Source: Nitratireductor aestuarii (GTDB lineage: Bacteria > Pseudomonadota > Alphaproteobacteria > Rhizobiales > Rhizobiaceae). Taken from it: a stretch of 64,000 nt of DNA. The stretch lies in contig NZ_BMIF01000001.1 in the NCBI RefSeq assembly GCF_014641695.1, positions 310,001 to 374,000 of the forward strand, written 5' to 3'. The notes beneath the pieces were generated by a model. It was not told the origin of the DNA. It saw only the letters and a program-made list of their open reading frames with translations, and did no database searches. Shown here one piece after another: positions 18,497 through 29,200 of this stretch; the first letter of the stretch is position 1; each line of letters starts with the position of its first letter. The translations under genes and the position numbers were made by a program.

Positions 18497-18997
18497 ATGA
18501 CTCAGCGCATTGCCTTCTACTCGGGATCGTTTGATCCAATCACCAACGGCCATATGGACGTGTTGAAGGGTGCGCTCGCGCTCGCGGACCGCATCGTTGT
18601 TGGTATCGGCATCCACCCGGGCAAGAAGCCGCTCTTCACGTTTGATGAGCGCGTTGAGCTGATTACCCAGGCCGCGGCTGCGGAACTGGGCGAGGGTGCT
18701 GCGAAGATCTCGGTGGTGGCCTTCGGAGGCCTGGTGATCAATGCGGCGCGCGAGAACGGCGCTTCCATCATGATTCGCGGTCTGCGCGACGGCACTGACC
18801 TCGACTATGAGATGCAAATGGCGGGCATGAACCAGACCATGGCGCCGGATATTCAGACAATTTTTCTCCCCGCAAGTCCGGGTGTGCGTATGATTACCGC
18901 CACATTGGTACGGCAGATCGCTGCGATGGGTGGTGACATTACACCCTTCGTCGCGAAAAATGTTGCCGCGGCGCTGAAATCACGCGTCGCCGGCTGA
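18497..18997 (+). CDS. coaD: Phosphopantetheine adenylyltransferase
   Basis: Catalyses the penultimate step of coenzyme A synthesis, joining AMP from ATP to 4'-phosphopantetheine. At 166 residues it is the normal length. The nucleotidyltransferase motif is [16 protein letters not shown] (TxGH type), and the ATP-binding region appears as [21 protein letters not shown] and [13 protein letters not shown], a variant of the ISSTxxR box. It heads a plus-strand run with two cyclophilin genes, a secreted protein, queA and tgt. Confidence 0.97.
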   Translation: MTQRIAFYSGSFDPITNGHMDVLKGALALADRIVVGIGIHPGKKPLFTFDERVELITQAAAAELGEGAAKISVVAFGGLVINAARENGASIMIRGLRDGTDLDYEMQMAGMNQTMAPDIQTIFLPASPGVRMITATLVRQIAAMGGDITPFVAKNVAAALKSRVAG

Positions 18998-19023
18998 GGG
19001 ACAAATTTGGGAGACCTTCAAGC

Positions 19024-19608
19024 ATGAAATTTTCGAGCTTCCTCGCATCTGCCTGCCTTGCAGCAGCCCTTTCCGTGTCGAGCCTCGCTGCAAACGCGGC
19101 GGATCCGGAAAACACGATGATCATCGAGCTTTCGAGCGGCGGTGAAGTCACGATCGCGCTCCGGCCGGACCTCGCGCCAAAGCACGTGGAGCAGATCAAG
19201 ACCCTCGTGCGCGACGGCGCCTATGACAATGTAGCGTTCCACCGCGTGATCGAAGGCTTCATGGCGCAGACGGGAGACGTCCAGTTCGGCGACATGGAAG
19301 ATGGCTTTGAACCGAGCAGGGCTGGTATGGGCGGTTCGTCGCTGCCCGATCTTCCCGCCGAATTCTCCGACGTGAAGTTCGAGCGTGGCGTGGTCGGCAT
19401 GGCACGCGCGCAGAACCCGAACTCGGCAAACTCCCAGTTCTTCATCATGTTCACCTCTTATCCAAGCCTCAATGGCCAGTACACGGTCGTGGGCGAGGTC
19501 GAGCAAGGCATGGAGAACGTGGACAAGATCAAGCGCGGTGACGGGCCGAACGGCTCGGTCAGCAACCCGGACCGGATGGTTCGTGTTCGCATCGCGGGCG
19601 ACAAGTAA
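19024..19608 (+). CDS. Periplasmic cyclophilin-type peptidyl-prolyl isomerase
   Basis: A 194-residue cyclophilin with a signal peptide (residues 1-24, cut near SLAANAA). It shows the catalytic stretch VAFHRVIEGFMAQTGD, NSANSQFFIMF and GQYTVVGEVEQGMENVDKIK. An insertion (VQFGDMEDGFEPSRAG) precedes GMGGSSLPDL. It should assist folding in the periplasm and pairs with the cytosolic paralogue immediately downstream. Confidence 0.93.
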   Translation: MKFSSFLASACLAAALSVSSLAANAADPENTMIIELSSGGEVTIALRPDLAPKHVEQIKTLVRDGAYDNVAFHRVIEGFMAQTGDVQFGDMEDGFEPSRAGMGGSSLPDLPAEFSDVKFERGVVGMARAQNPNSANSQFFIMFTSYPSLNGQYTVVGEVEQGMENVDKIKRGDGPNGSVSNPDRMVRVRIAGDK

Positions 19609-19656
19609 GACAGTAACCAGTCGGGCTTCATGCCCCAGTTCAGGAAGGATGTTCCC

Positions 19657-20133
19657 ATGGCGGAAATCAAGGACCCGGAAAACACGATCATCATGGAGAC
19701 CACCAAGGGCCAGGTGGTTATCCAGCTGTTCCCGGATGTAGCGCCTGCTCATGTGGAGCGCATCAAGACGCTTTCCCGCGAGGGCTTCTATGACGGCATC
19801 GTGTTCCATCGCGTGATCGAGGGTTTCATGGCGCAGACCGGCGACCCGACCGGCACCGGCATGGGCGGTTCGGAGCTGCCGGACCTCAAGGCAGAGTTCT
19901 CCGCCACCTCGCATGAGCGCGGCACCTGCTCGATGGCCCGTTCGATGAACCCGAACTCGGCCAATTCGCAGTTCTTCATCTGCTTCGACAAGGCTCCGTG
20001 GCTCGACAAGCAGTACTCCGTCTGGGGTCAGGTCATCGAAGGCATGGACAACATCGACAAGATCAAGCGCGGCGAGCCGGTGCGTGACCCGGACTCGATC
20101 GTTTCCATGCGCGTTGCCGCCGACGTAGCGTAA
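19657..20133 (+). CDS. Cytosolic cyclophilin-type peptidyl-prolyl isomerase
   Basis: A 158-residue paralogue of the preceding gene without a signal peptide. The ATG at 19657 (MAEIKDPENTII) follows AGGAAGGAT; the ATG at 19630 lies upstream of that site. Motifs: IVFHRVIEGFMAQTGDPTGTGMGGSE is the catalytic region, NSANSQFFICF the core, and DKQYSVWGQVIEGMDNIDKI the C-terminal part. The stop overlaps the next start as TAATG. Confidence 0.94.
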   Translation: MAEIKDPENTIIMETTKGQVVIQLFPDVAPAHVERIKTLSREGFYDGIVFHRVIEGFMAQTGDPTGTGMGGSELPDLKAEFSATSHERGTCSMARSMNPNSANSQFFICFDKAPWLDKQYSVWGQVIEGMDNIDKIKRGEPVRDPDSIVSMRVAADVA

Positions 20134-20525
20134 TGAACTACAGGATCGCTGCAGCGACGTTTCTGTTGGCGATGGCTTCCGGCAGCGCAGGCGCTACCGG
20201 AGCCATTGAGTGCAGCGATCCTCAGGGGCGAGCCTCGGTCGAATTGACAGTGGGCTCGCTTCCGGTCCTTGCCGTAGTCGGCGCCCATATATCCGTGGGT
20301 GACCAGAAATGGGCTATCAGCATGGAAGGCGACAAAGCCATCATCGCCGGGCAGGCTTTCCAGACCGGTGACCAGTGGCTGGTTGACTTCACCGACCCCA
20401 ATGTCGAGCGCGTGATTGCCGAGGTGCGTCTTCTTTCCGCACTCGAAAACGATGAATATGTGCTGGCTGGCACATTGAAAGTACCCGGAGTGGGTGCATA
20501 TCCGCTCGTCTGTGTCGGACCCTGA
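20133..20525 (+). CDS. Secreted hypothetical protein
   Basis: A 130-residue protein with an N-terminal signal peptide (AAATFLLAMASGSAGATGA). The mature part has two cysteines near its ends (IECSDPQ and LVCVGP) that could form a disulfide, and predicted beta strands. The start overlaps the cyclophilin stop, so it is translationally coupled, and a periplasmic role next to the isomerases is plausible. I do not recognise a family. Confidence 0.8.
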   Translation: MNYRIAAATFLLAMASGSAGATGAIECSDPQGRASVELTVGSLPVLAVVGAHISVGDQKWAISMEGDKAIIAGQAFQTGDQWLVDFTDPNVERVIAEVRLLSALENDEYVLAGTLKVPGVGAYPLVCVGP

Positions 20526-20629
20526 GCCGTTCCGATTTGCAAGAAATCCTGAACCGCTCTATCTCCAGTGCTCCGGTCCGGGTTGAACCTGCCCCTGGGC
20601 CCTCCGGTCTATTGCTGAACGAGGTTTAA

Positions 20630-21703
20630 GTGCGCGTCGATCTTTTCGACTTTGATCTGCCCGAGGAACGCATTGCGTTGCGGCCTGCAAACCCGCGCGA
20701 CAGTGCGCGTCTGCTCGTGGTGGATGGTGACCGGTTCGAGGATCGGCATGTGCGGGATCTTCCGGAATTTTTGCGTTTCGGAGATGCGCTCGTCTTCAAT
20801 GACACGAAGGTCATTCCGGCGCGGCTATCCGGCAAGCGGACGCGCGGTGAGGCCGTCGCGACCATTGAGGCGACGCTGCATATGCGCGTCGGACCCGACC
20901 GCTGGAAGGCTTTCCTGAAGCCTGCCAAGCGCGTGAACGTCGGCGAGCGGATCCAGTTCGGGCACGAAGGCCGCGTCTGCCTGCTCGGCACACTCTCCGC
21001 AACGGTTGCGGAAAAAGGCGACGGCGGCGAGGCGCTGCTGGTGTTCGATTTCCACGGACCTATCCTTGATGAGGCCATCGCTTCGCTCGGTCACATTCCG
21101 CTGCCGCCCTATATCGCGTCGAAGCGTGAGGAGGACGATCAGGATCGCGTCGACTACCAGACGATTTACGCCAAGGAAGAGGGTGCCGTCGCGGCGCCTA
21201 CGGCAGGTCTGCACTTCACGCCCGAGCTTTTCGAAAGGCTCGACGCCGCGGGCATCGAGCGGCATTTTGTGACGCTTCATGTGGGCGCCGGAACGTTCCT
21301 GCCGGTCAAGGCGGATGAGACCAGCGAACACAAGATGCATTCCGAAATTGGCGTCGTGACTGCCGAGACCGCCGAGGCGCTCAACAATGTGCGCAAGCGC
21401 GGTGGTCGCATCGTATCCGTCGGCACCACGTCGCTACGCCTTCTCGAAAGTGCGGCTGCGGAAACGGGCGAGATCGCCGCATGGTCAGGCGCGACGGATA
21501 TCTTTATTACACCAGGCTACAAGTTCCGCGCGGTCGACGTGCTGATGACGAACTTTCATCTGCCGCGTTCAACGCTCTTCATGCTCGTTTCGGCCTTCTG
21601 CGGGCTGGAACGGATGAGGGCGGCCTATGAACATGCCATCCGCAACGAATACCGTTTCTATTCCTACGGCGACGCCTCGCTTTTATTCCGGAACGACCAG
21701 TGA
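20630..21703 (+). CDS. queA: S-adenosylmethionine:tRNA ribosyltransferase-isomerase QueA
   Basis: Transfers and isomerises the ribosyl part of SAM onto preQ1 in tRNA, giving epoxyqueuosine. It has 357 residues and starts at a GTG ([20 protein letters not shown]). Landmarks are [47 protein letters not shown] and [17 protein letters not shown] near the C-terminus. It overlaps tgt by 4 bp, placing two consecutive queuosine steps in one operon. Confidence 0.97.
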   Translation: MRVDLFDFDLPEERIALRPANPRDSARLLVVDGDRFEDRHVRDLPEFLRFGDALVFNDTKVIPARLSGKRTRGEAVATIEATLHMRVGPDRWKAFLKPAKRVNVGERIQFGHEGRVCLLGTLSATVAEKGDGGEALLVFDFHGPILDEAIASLGHIPLPPYIASKREEDDQDRVDYQTIYAKEEGAVAAPTAGLHFTPELFERLDAAGIERHFVTLHVGAGTFLPVKADETSEHKMHSEIGVVTAETAEALNNVRKRGGRIVSVGTTSLRLLESAAAETGEIAAWSGATDIFITPGYKFRAVDVLMTNFHLPRSTLFMLVSAFCGLERMRAAYEHAIRNEYRFYSYGDASLLFRNDQ

Positions 21704-22830
21704 CTGAGACATTCCAATTTCGCGTTCTTGCCACCGATGGCAATGCCCGCCGGGGTGAAATTTCCATGCCGCGCGGCACCATCCGCACGCCTGCCTTCAT
21801 GCCGGTCGGTACGGGTGGTACGGTCAAGGCCATGTATATGGGCCAAGTGCGCGGGCTTGGCGCCGACATCATCCTCGGCAACACCTACCACCTGATGCTG
21901 CGTCCCGGTGCGGAGCGTGTGGCGAGGCTCGGCGGCCTGCACACTTTTTCGCGTTGGTCCGGGCCGATCCTGACAGACTCGGGCGGCTTTCAGGTCATGT
22001 CGCTTTCTGGACTGCGCAAAATCACGGAGCAGGGCGTAAAGTTCCGTTCGCATGTGGACGGCCGCGTCTTCGAGATGAGCCCGGAACGTTCAATCGAGAT
22101 CCAGGGGTTACTCGACTCCGACATCCAGATTCAGCTTGACGAATGCGTGAAGCTGCCGGCGACGCTGAAGGAAATCGAAAAGGCCATGGAGCTCTCCATC
22201 CGCTGGGCCGAGCGCTGCAAGGTTGCCTTCGGCGACCAGCCGGGCAAGGCCATGTTCGGGATCGTGCAGGGAGGCGATAACGTCAACCTGCGGCTGCGCT
22301 CTGCAGAAGCACTGAAGGCGCTTGATCTCAAGGGTTACGCGGTGGGCGGTCTTGCCGTGGGTGAGCCGCAGCATGTGATGCTCGAAATGCTGGAAGCCAC
22401 GTGTCCGGTTCTGCCCGAGTGCAAGCCGCGCTACCTTATGGGCGTGGGGACGCCCGACGACATCCTGAAGAGTGTCGCGCGTGGCATCGACATGTTCGAC
22501 TGCGTGATGCCGACGCGGGCAGGGCGGCACGGTCTCGCCTTCACCCGCTACGGCAAGATCAATCTGAAGAACGCCCGCCACGCGGACGATCATCGTCCGC
22601 TGGACGAGGAGAGCGAGTGCCCGGCGACGCGCGACTACAGCCGCGCCTATCTCCACCACCTGGTGAAGTCGAACGAGCTCCTCGGCGCCATGCTGTTAAC
22701 GTGGAACAATCTCGCCTATTACCAGAGCCTGATGCAGGATATCCGCACGGCTATCGAGGCCGGACGCTTCGCCGACCGCTCCGCCGAGATCCAGGAAGGC
22801 TGGGAACGCGGAGATATTCCCGCGCTTTAG
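21700..22830 (+). CDS. tgt: tRNA-guanine transglycosylase
   Basis: Exchanges guanine-34 for preQ1 in GUN-anticodon tRNAs. It has 376 residues from a GTG start overlapping the queA stop. The nucleophile Asp is in [17 protein letters not shown]; the general-base Asp region is [12 protein letters not shown]. The zinc site is formed by the cysteines in [18 protein letters not shown] together with the C-terminal His. It is complete and normal. Confidence 0.97.
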   Translation: MTETFQFRVLATDGNARRGEISMPRGTIRTPAFMPVGTGGTVKAMYMGQVRGLGADIILGNTYHLMLRPGAERVARLGGLHTFSRWSGPILTDSGGFQVMSLSGLRKITEQGVKFRSHVDGRVFEMSPERSIEIQGLLDSDIQIQLDECVKLPATLKEIEKAMELSIRWAERCKVAFGDQPGKAMFGIVQGGDNVNLRLRSAEALKALDLKGYAVGGLAVGEPQHVMLEMLEATCPVLPECKPRYLMGVGTPDDILKSVARGIDMFDCVMPTRAGRHGLAFTRYGKINLKNARHADDHRPLDEESECPATRDYSRAYLHHLVKSNELLGAMLLTWNNLAYYQSLMQDIRTAIEAGRFADRSAEIQEGWERGDIPAL

Positions 22831-22841
22831 CCCTTTGGCTT

Positions 22842-22856
22842 GGGGCTGATAGCCCC
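22842..22856 (+). terminator. Hairpin downstream of tgt
   Basis: GGGGCT-GAT-AGCCCC is a perfect 6-bp stem 11 nt after the tgt stop. It is followed by a C/T-rich stretch rather than a T-run, so it may mark the end of the operon without being a strong intrinsic terminator. Confidence 0.4.
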
Positions 22857-22889
22857 GTCCTCCTCCCCCTACGTCCGCACCCGCGTAAC

Positions 22890-22912
22890 CGTACATGGTA
22901 TGACTATGTACG
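22890..22912. promoter_or_regulatory. Inverted repeat upstream of glpD
   Basis: CGTACAT and ATGTACG form a perfect 7-9-7 inverted repeat about 100 bp upstream of the glpD start, just before an AT-rich stretch (TTTGTTATTATAGT) that could hold the -10 element. It is a candidate operator for a glycerol regulator such as GlpR. It does not match the E. coli GlpR consensus as I recall it. Confidence 0.45.
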
Positions 22913-23014
22913 AATTCGCTTTTGTTATTATAGTCTGAGCTGCACATGTGACGCAGAGGGGGCACGATCGGTCTGGTCCGGTGTGTTCGTTGCTTGATGT
23001 CAACCGGAGCGCTC

Positions 23015-24586
23015 ATGACCGAGGACGTGTTCGATCTGTTGATCGTTGGGGGTGGCGTGAATGGGTGCGGCATCGCGCGGGATGCCGTGGGGCGCGGCTA
23101 TTCCGTCGTATTGGCCGAAATGGGTGACCTCGCAAGCGGCACCTCATCGGCCTCGACCAAACTCGTGCACGGCGGATTGCGCTATCTCAAGCAGTCCGAG
23201 TTTCGGCTCGTGCGAGAAGCGCTGCGCGAACGCGAGGTTCTGTGGCGCAACGCGCCGCACATCATCCGGCCCGGGCGGTTCATCCTGCCCGTGGTCGAAG
23301 GGTTGAGCAGCGCATGGCTGATCCGTATTGGCCTTCTGCTCTATGACACGCTCGGGGGTTTCAGCACCCTCGGCCGCACGCGCCCGCTCGACCTTCGCAA
23401 GGATCCGGCCGGAAAGCCGCTCAAGAAGCATCTTCGCAAGGCATTCGAATATTCCGACTGTATCGTCGACGACGCGCGGCTTGTGGTCTTCAATGCAATG
23501 GATGCCGCCAAGCGCGGCGCTTCGATCCGCACGCACACGAAGGTGATCCGCGCCGAGGAGGAGGGCGATCATTGGGCGATCACCCTGCAGGACATGGACA
23601 ATGGGCGGCGGGAATTCGTGCGGGCGCGCATGATCGTCAATGCGGCGGGACCCTGGGCAGACGAAATGCTTCCGTTGCTTGGCGCCCACGCGGCCGACCA
23701 TCACCTGCGGCTGGTCAAGGGCAGCCACATCGTCATTCCCCGCAAGTTTGATGACCCACGCGCCTACATCTTCCAGAACCGCGACGGTCGCATCATCTTC
23801 GCCATTCCCTATGAGCAGGATTTCACGCTGATCGGCACCACGGACGAAGATTTTGCCGGAGATCCGGGCGAGGCGACCATCAGCGAGGCCGAGACGCGTT
23901 ACCTCTGCGAGGCAGCCAGTGCCTATTTCGAAGAGCCGGTGACGCTGGAAGAGGTGGTCTGGTCCTACGCGGGCGTGCGTCCGCTCTATGATGACGGCGC
24001 GGCACGGGCTCAGGATGCGACGCGCGACTATGTGCTGAAGGTCGACCGTCACGGCGCGCTCCGCGTGCTGAACGTCTTCGGCGGCAAGATCACGACTTAC
24101 CGGCGACTTGCCGAAGCAGCCCTTGGGATGATCGCGGGCGAGATCGGGCAGCGCGGACGTGAATGGACGGCGGATGCACCGCTGCCTGGCGGCGATTTTC
24201 CTGCAGCGGAATACGACCGAAAGGTCATGTGCCTGCTACGCGCATTTCCGTTCCTGGATCGTCCCCATGCACGCAGGCTCGTGCGGCTCTACGGAACGTT
24301 GGCCCATGACGTTCTGGGAACGGCGTCTTCTGTCGCGGATCTTGGCCGGCATTTTGGAGCGGATCTCTACGAATGCGAGCTTTGCTATCTCGCCGCGCAG
24401 GAGTGGGCGCGTTCTGGCGAGGACGTCTTGTGGCGGCGGACGAAGCTTGGCCTGCATCTGTCAGAGGCTGAGCGCGCCGAGGTGGCGAAGTTCATGCATG
24501 CCCGCAACAGCACCCCGCCGCTGAAGCCGCCGAGTGAAAAATCGAAAAAGCAGGGCGTCAGGCGGAAGGTGGCCACGCCGCATTAG
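23015..24586 (+). CDS. glpD: Glycerol-3-phosphate dehydrogenase (aerobic, FAD)
   Basis: Membrane-associated flavoenzyme that oxidises sn-glycerol-3-phosphate to dihydroxyacetone phosphate and passes electrons to quinone. The FAD-binding motif is [17 protein letters not shown] near the N-terminus, followed by [15 protein letters not shown]. GlpD signatures include [20 protein letters not shown] and [10 protein letters not shown]. The ATG at 23015 (MTEDVF) is preceded by CCGGAG; starts at 22994-22997 are also open. The C-terminus is basic. It is followed after about 32-45 bp by glpK. Confidence 0.95.
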   Translation: MTEDVFDLLIVGGGVNGCGIARDAVGRGYSVVLAEMGDLASGTSSASTKLVHGGLRYLKQSEFRLVREALREREVLWRNAPHIIRPGRFILPVVEGLSSAWLIRIGLLLYDTLGGFSTLGRTRPLDLRKDPAGKPLKKHLRKAFEYSDCIVDDARLVVFNAMDAAKRGASIRTHTKVIRAEEEGDHWAITLQDMDNGRREFVRARMIVNAAGPWADEMLPLLGAHAADHHLRLVKGSHIVIPRKFDDPRAYIFQNRDGRIIFAIPYEQDFTLIGTTDEDFAGDPGEATISEAETRYLCEAASAYFEEPVTLEEVVWSYAGVRPLYDDGAARAQDATRDYVLKVDRHGALRVLNVFGGKITTYRRLAEAALGMIAGEIGQRGREWTADAPLPGGDFPAAEYDRKVMCLLRAFPFLDRPHARRLVRLYGTLAHDVLGTASSVADLGRHFGADLYECELCYLAAQEWARSGEDVLWRRTKLGLHLSEAERAEVAKFMHARNSTPPLKPPSEKSKKQGVRRKVATPH

Positions 24587-24630
24587 GCAATCACAGGAAT
24601 GCACGGGTCAGGAAGTGCATGGGAGTGGGA

Positions 24631-26133
24631 ATGACGAAATTTGTGATGGCAATCGACCAGGGCACCACGTCGACGCGTTCGATCATCTTTGATGGCACCA
24701 TGCGCGTGGTGGGGCTTGGCCAGCAGGAGTTCCCGCAGTCCTATCCGCAGTCCGGCTGGGTCGAACATGATCCGGAAGACATCTGGAAGACGACTGTGTC
24801 GACCATGCGCGGGGCCATGGCGAGCGCTGGCGTCGCGTCGAGCGATCTGGCTGCCATCGGTATCGCCAACCAGCGGGAAACGGTGATCATCTGGGATCGC
24901 GAGGATGGCACGCCAATCCATCCGGCAATCGTCTGGCAGGACCGCCGGACCGGGGACATGTGTGAGCGGCTGCGCAGTGAAGGCCTGGAGCCGCTTTTCT
25001 CCGAGCGTACCGGTTTGTTGCTCGACCCCTATTTCTCGGGCACCAAGATCGCCTGGATCCTCGATCATGTGGAAGGCGCGCGCGGCCGCGCCGAGGCGGG
25101 CAAGCTGCTCGCCGGCACGATCGATACCTTTCTCATCTGGCATCTGACCGGCGGCAAGGTTCACGCGACAGACGCAACCAATGCTGCGCGCACACTGCTC
25201 TATGACATCGCCAGAAACCGTTGGGACGAGGAGCTGGCGGCGATCCTGAACATCCCGCTCGCGATGATGCCGAAGGTGCTCGACAGTGCGGACGATTTCG
25301 GCGTCACCAGCCGCTCGCTGTTCGGCGCGGAAATCCCGATCCGTGGCGTGGCGGGAGACCAGCAGGCCGCCACCGTAGGGCAGGCGTGCTTCACACCGGG
25401 CATGATGAAATGCACCTATGGTACGGGCGCCTTTGCGGTTTTGAACACCGGGAACACGCTCGTCCGTTCAGAGCACCGGCTGCTTTCCACGATTGCCTAT
25501 CGGCTGAACGGCGAGACCACCTATGCGCTTGAGGGCTCGATTTTCATCGCGGGCGCAGCGGTGCAATGGCTTCGCGACGGAATGAAGATCCTCTCCAATG
25601 CGGCCGAGTCGGGCAGGCTTGCGGCAAGGGCCGATGACACCCAGCACATCTACCTTGTTCCGGCCTTCGTCGGACTGGGGGCGCCGCACTGGGACGCGGA
25701 GGCAAGAGGCGCGATCTTCGGCCTCGTCCGCAATACAGGCCCCGCCGAAATCGCCAAGGCTGCGCTGGAGGCGGTGGCCTACCAGACGCATGATCTCGTC
25801 ACAGCCATGCACCGGGACTGGGGCGGGCAAGGCTCGGCTCCGGCAGAGGAAACGGTCCTTCGCGTCGACGGCGGCATGGTCGCGAGCGACTGGACGATGC
25901 AGTGCATCGCCGACATGCTGGCGAGCCCGGTGGATCGGCCAACGGTTCTGGAGACCACGGCATTAGGTGCTGCCTGGCTCGCCGCCTCCTACGCGGGCGT
26001 CTGGCCGGGGCGGGAAGAATTTTCGCAGAGTTGGGCGCTTGAACGAAGGTTCGAGCCTCAGATGGATGGCGACCTTCGCGCGAGAAAGCTTGCGGGTTGG
26101 CACGACGCGGTGCGCCGGACGCTGACGAACTGA
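24631..26133 (+). CDS. glpK: Glycerol kinase
   Basis: Phosphorylates glycerol to sn-glycerol-3-phosphate, the substrate of GlpD just upstream. About 500 residues, FGGY family. Motifs: [15 protein letters not shown] (phosphate-1), [11 protein letters not shown] and IVWQDRRT (glycerol site), [13 protein letters not shown] with the catalytic Asp, and GLGAPHWD. Two ATGs fit, 24619 and 24631; the second is preceded by GGGAG and gives the standard N-terminus [10 protein letters not shown]. No uptake gene is adjacent. Confidence 0.96.
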   Translation: MTKFVMAIDQGTTSTRSIIFDGTMRVVGLGQQEFPQSYPQSGWVEHDPEDIWKTTVSTMRGAMASAGVASSDLAAIGIANQRETVIIWDREDGTPIHPAIVWQDRRTGDMCERLRSEGLEPLFSERTGLLLDPYFSGTKIAWILDHVEGARGRAEAGKLLAGTIDTFLIWHLTGGKVHATDATNAARTLLYDIARNRWDEELAAILNIPLAMMPKVLDSADDFGVTSRSLFGAEIPIRGVAGDQQAATVGQACFTPGMMKCTYGTGAFAVLNTGNTLVRSEHRLLSTIAYRLNGETTYALEGSIFIAGAAVQWLRDGMKILSNAAESGRLAARADDTQHIYLVPAFVGLGAPHWDAEARGAIFGLVRNTGPAEIAKAALEAVAYQTHDLVTAMHRDWGGQGSAPAEETVLRVDGGMVASDWTMQCIADMLASPVDRPTVLETTALGAAWLAASYAGVWPGREEFSQSWALERRFEPQMDGDLRARKLAGWHDAVRRTLTN

Positions 26134-26160
26134 GCTGCTCAAACACCGGTGTTCAAAAGA

Positions 26161-26186
26161 AAAGGGCGGGTTTGATCCCGCCCTTT
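26161..26186. terminator. Bidirectional terminator between glpK and the GPR gene
   Basis: AAAGGGCGGG and CCCGCCCTTT form a perfect 10-bp stem with a 6-nt loop, followed on the plus strand by GTCATTTTT. It lies 28 bp after glpK and 24 bp beyond the stop of the convergent giant gene, preceded by the 12-bp palindrome AACACCGGTGTT (26142-26153). Confidence 0.85.
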
Positions 26187-26209
26187 GTCATTTTTGCTAT
26201 TCGCAAGCC

Positions 26210-29200
26210 TTACCGCAGGCGACCGCTTGCGTGAGCCAGCATCGTATAGACCTTGCCCGTATCGGAGGCGAGATAGGTCTGCGTGACGCTGTGATCCTTG
26301 TCCTCCCGGCCAACATCGGCCAGCAGGCGCTCGAAGTCACGGCAGAACTGGTCGACCGCACCGCGGAAGGAGCCGTCGAGGCGATACTTCTGCTGGATGC
26401 TGTCGAAGGTCTGCTGACCCTTCAGCGTGTATAGCCTGCGCGTGAAGACGTTGCGCTCGCCACGGCGGTAACGGTCCCAGAGCTCTGCAGCCGCTTCAGC
26501 ATCGATCGAACGGGCGATCTCCTGCGATAGCGAGGTCAGAGCATCGCCGATGCGGGGCTCGGCCCGGGGTGCTGCCGGCTTCGGCGCGGAGAGCGGCGAG
26601 GGGAGCACCTCATCCTGCGAGGCGCTGCGCAGCAGGTCGCGGATCCAGCCGCCGTTCTGAGAGGGAGCCTGCGCTGGTGCTGCCGGAGCCTCGACGGAAC
26701 GGGTCGGACGGACTGCCGGCCGTTCCATCACCTTGGTCGCCGGTGCGAGCGGCGGGGTGCTGGCGCGAGGCATGACCGGAACCGGATCCGGCGCGGTCTC
26801 CTGCACGCGGCCCGTCTTGGCCACGATGCTGGAGAGCTCCTTCAGCGCGCTGATCTGCTCGGTGATGGCGCGGCGCATTGCCGTGGTCGACTGCTTGGCT
26901 TCCTCGGGAAGCTCGACAATGCCACGCTTGACGTCGGCGCGGGTCTTCTCCAGCTCCTCGCGGACCTCCGTTGCGGTGCGGCGGATTTCTTCCGTAGCGC
27001 CGGCAAAGCGGGTGGTGGCGTTCTCAAGCACTTCTTCGATCGCGTTGCGCATCGTCTCGGCCGACTTGCGCGAACGAAGCTCGGTGCGCTCGACCATGCC
27101 TTCGAGAAGGCCGTCGAACGAGCTGATGACCTTTGAGATCTGCTCCGACTTCTCGACCAGCCCATCGGCAAGCGCCTGCAGAGCGTCCTGGCGACCTTCG
27201 ATGTTGGCGGCCATGCCCTGCTGCGCCTTGTCGAGCAGCTGCGACGCGCTCTCCAGGATGCGGCTGTGGTTCTCGAAGCGGCTTGCGATGCCGGCTAGCG
27301 CCGAGAGGGTGTGCTCCGAGAAATCCGTGAGACGGCCGGAGTTGGTGTTGAGGAGATCGGCAGAGCTGGAGAACGTCTCGGCAGCCTTCTTCGCGTTTTC
27401 GGCGAAGTTGATGGCCGTTCCCGCCAGCTTCTCGTCCACCTCGACCATGTTGCGCGTTGCGGACTGAACCAGATCGCTGAGCTTGCCGCTGGAGAAGCTG
27501 AGGTTCTCAAGCAGCGACTCGACGTCGCCGGTAATGCTTGCGCGGGCCCGTTCGACGGCATGGAGCGTGTCGGCGGTACGGTCGGACAGCGCGGAGATCA
27601 GCAGGCTATTCTGCTGCTGCAGACGTTCCGCACTGCGCTCCGTGACTTCCTCGATCGCCTGCTTGAACTCGGCGCCGCCGGCTTCGAAGCGCTCGACCAG
27701 AGGCCGCGCGGTTTCGTCGAGGATGCGCGTGATTTCAAGGCTGCGATTTGCCAGAACCATGTTGAGGTCGTGGGTGCGCTCCTCGAGAGTGCGGACGGCT
27801 TCACCCGTACGGCTCGAGATGTGCTCGTTGACCGCCATGAAGGTCTGGCTGATCGTGTCGGCAGCGGAGATAAGGTTGGTCTGGCTGCGGGCGAGCTGCT
27901 CGCCGACCATGCTTGAGGCCTGCTCCGCAGTTGCCTTGAGCTGCTGCTCGGTTTCGCCGAGGCCTTCCCGGATCAGAGCTGTGGTGCGGTTGAGCGTTTC
28001 GCCGAGATGCTTTTCGGCCTCGAAGGTTGCATGAACCAGCGCACTCGATGCAGCACCTGCCGTTGTGCGGACGCGATCCTCAAGCTGCGAGAAACGCTCG
28101 AAGGAGGTTTCTGCCTGAGCATCGAGTTCGCTCGTGGTGAGGCGGGCACGCTCGATGATGCGCTCATCCATTTCGTTGAACGCGCGTTCGAAGCCTTCGA
28201 CCTGCGAGTTGAGCAGGGAGGCCGTCTCGCTTGTGCGAGCGCGGATGCCCTGATCGACATTGGTGAAGACCTGCGCGATCGCCTCGCTGCGGTTCTCGAT
28301 AGCCTCGGCAGCCTGTGCTACGCGCTCGATGATGCGGCGGTCGATGTCATTGAAGTGCTGGCCGAACTCGTCGGTCCGCTCGGCAACGCGCATGGCGGCT
28401 GCGTTGAGAACCTGATCCAGCTCGCCGACCTTTTCGCCAAGCTTGACGGAGGAGGCGTCGACCGAAGCTGCGAAGCGCTGGTCGACAACCTCGACCATGC
28501 GGGCAGCTTCCTGGCTGAGTGTGCTGGTCGCCTCGACCATCTTCTCACGCAGTGCACCGGCAGCGGCAACGGCGCCGTTCTCCAGTGTCTGGCGAACGCG
28601 GTCGACGCCGACGGCGAGTGCGCCATCGAGGGTGCGGGTCCGCTCCTCGATCGCACCGATCTGGTCGGTGAAGGTCGCGTTGACCTGCTCGATCTCGCTG
28701 CGGATGGTGTCAGCAAGACGGGCCTTCTCCGCTTCGAGACGTTCGATGTCCTGGTCGATGGCGGCGCGCAGTTCTACGCCGGCACTGCCCAGGCGCTCGG
28801 CTTCTTCCATAAGGCGGTCTTCAACGGAAGCACGCATTTCGCCGAAGCGGTTGAGGCCTGCGTCGATCTCCTGCGAGAGGCGGCGCTGCGTTTCCCCGAA
28901 GGCGTTGAGCTGCTCGTTGACCGAACCTTCCACATGCGAGTGGACGGCCGTGAACCTCTCGAGATCCTGCTCCAGGCGGGAACCAAGACGGATGTGGCCT
29001 TCTTCGATGGCGCGGACGAAGTCCTCTGCCTTGTTGTCGAGCAGGGTGCCGGTGGCCGCAACGATCTTTGCCAGATCGTGGCTGATGACATCCTTGCCGG
29101 ATTCGATGACCTGGCTGAACTCCTCCTGGCCCTTCTCGAAGGTTGCGGCAACGTCGCGGGCGCGCGCTGCAAGCGATTCCGTGATGCTGCGGGCGCGGGC

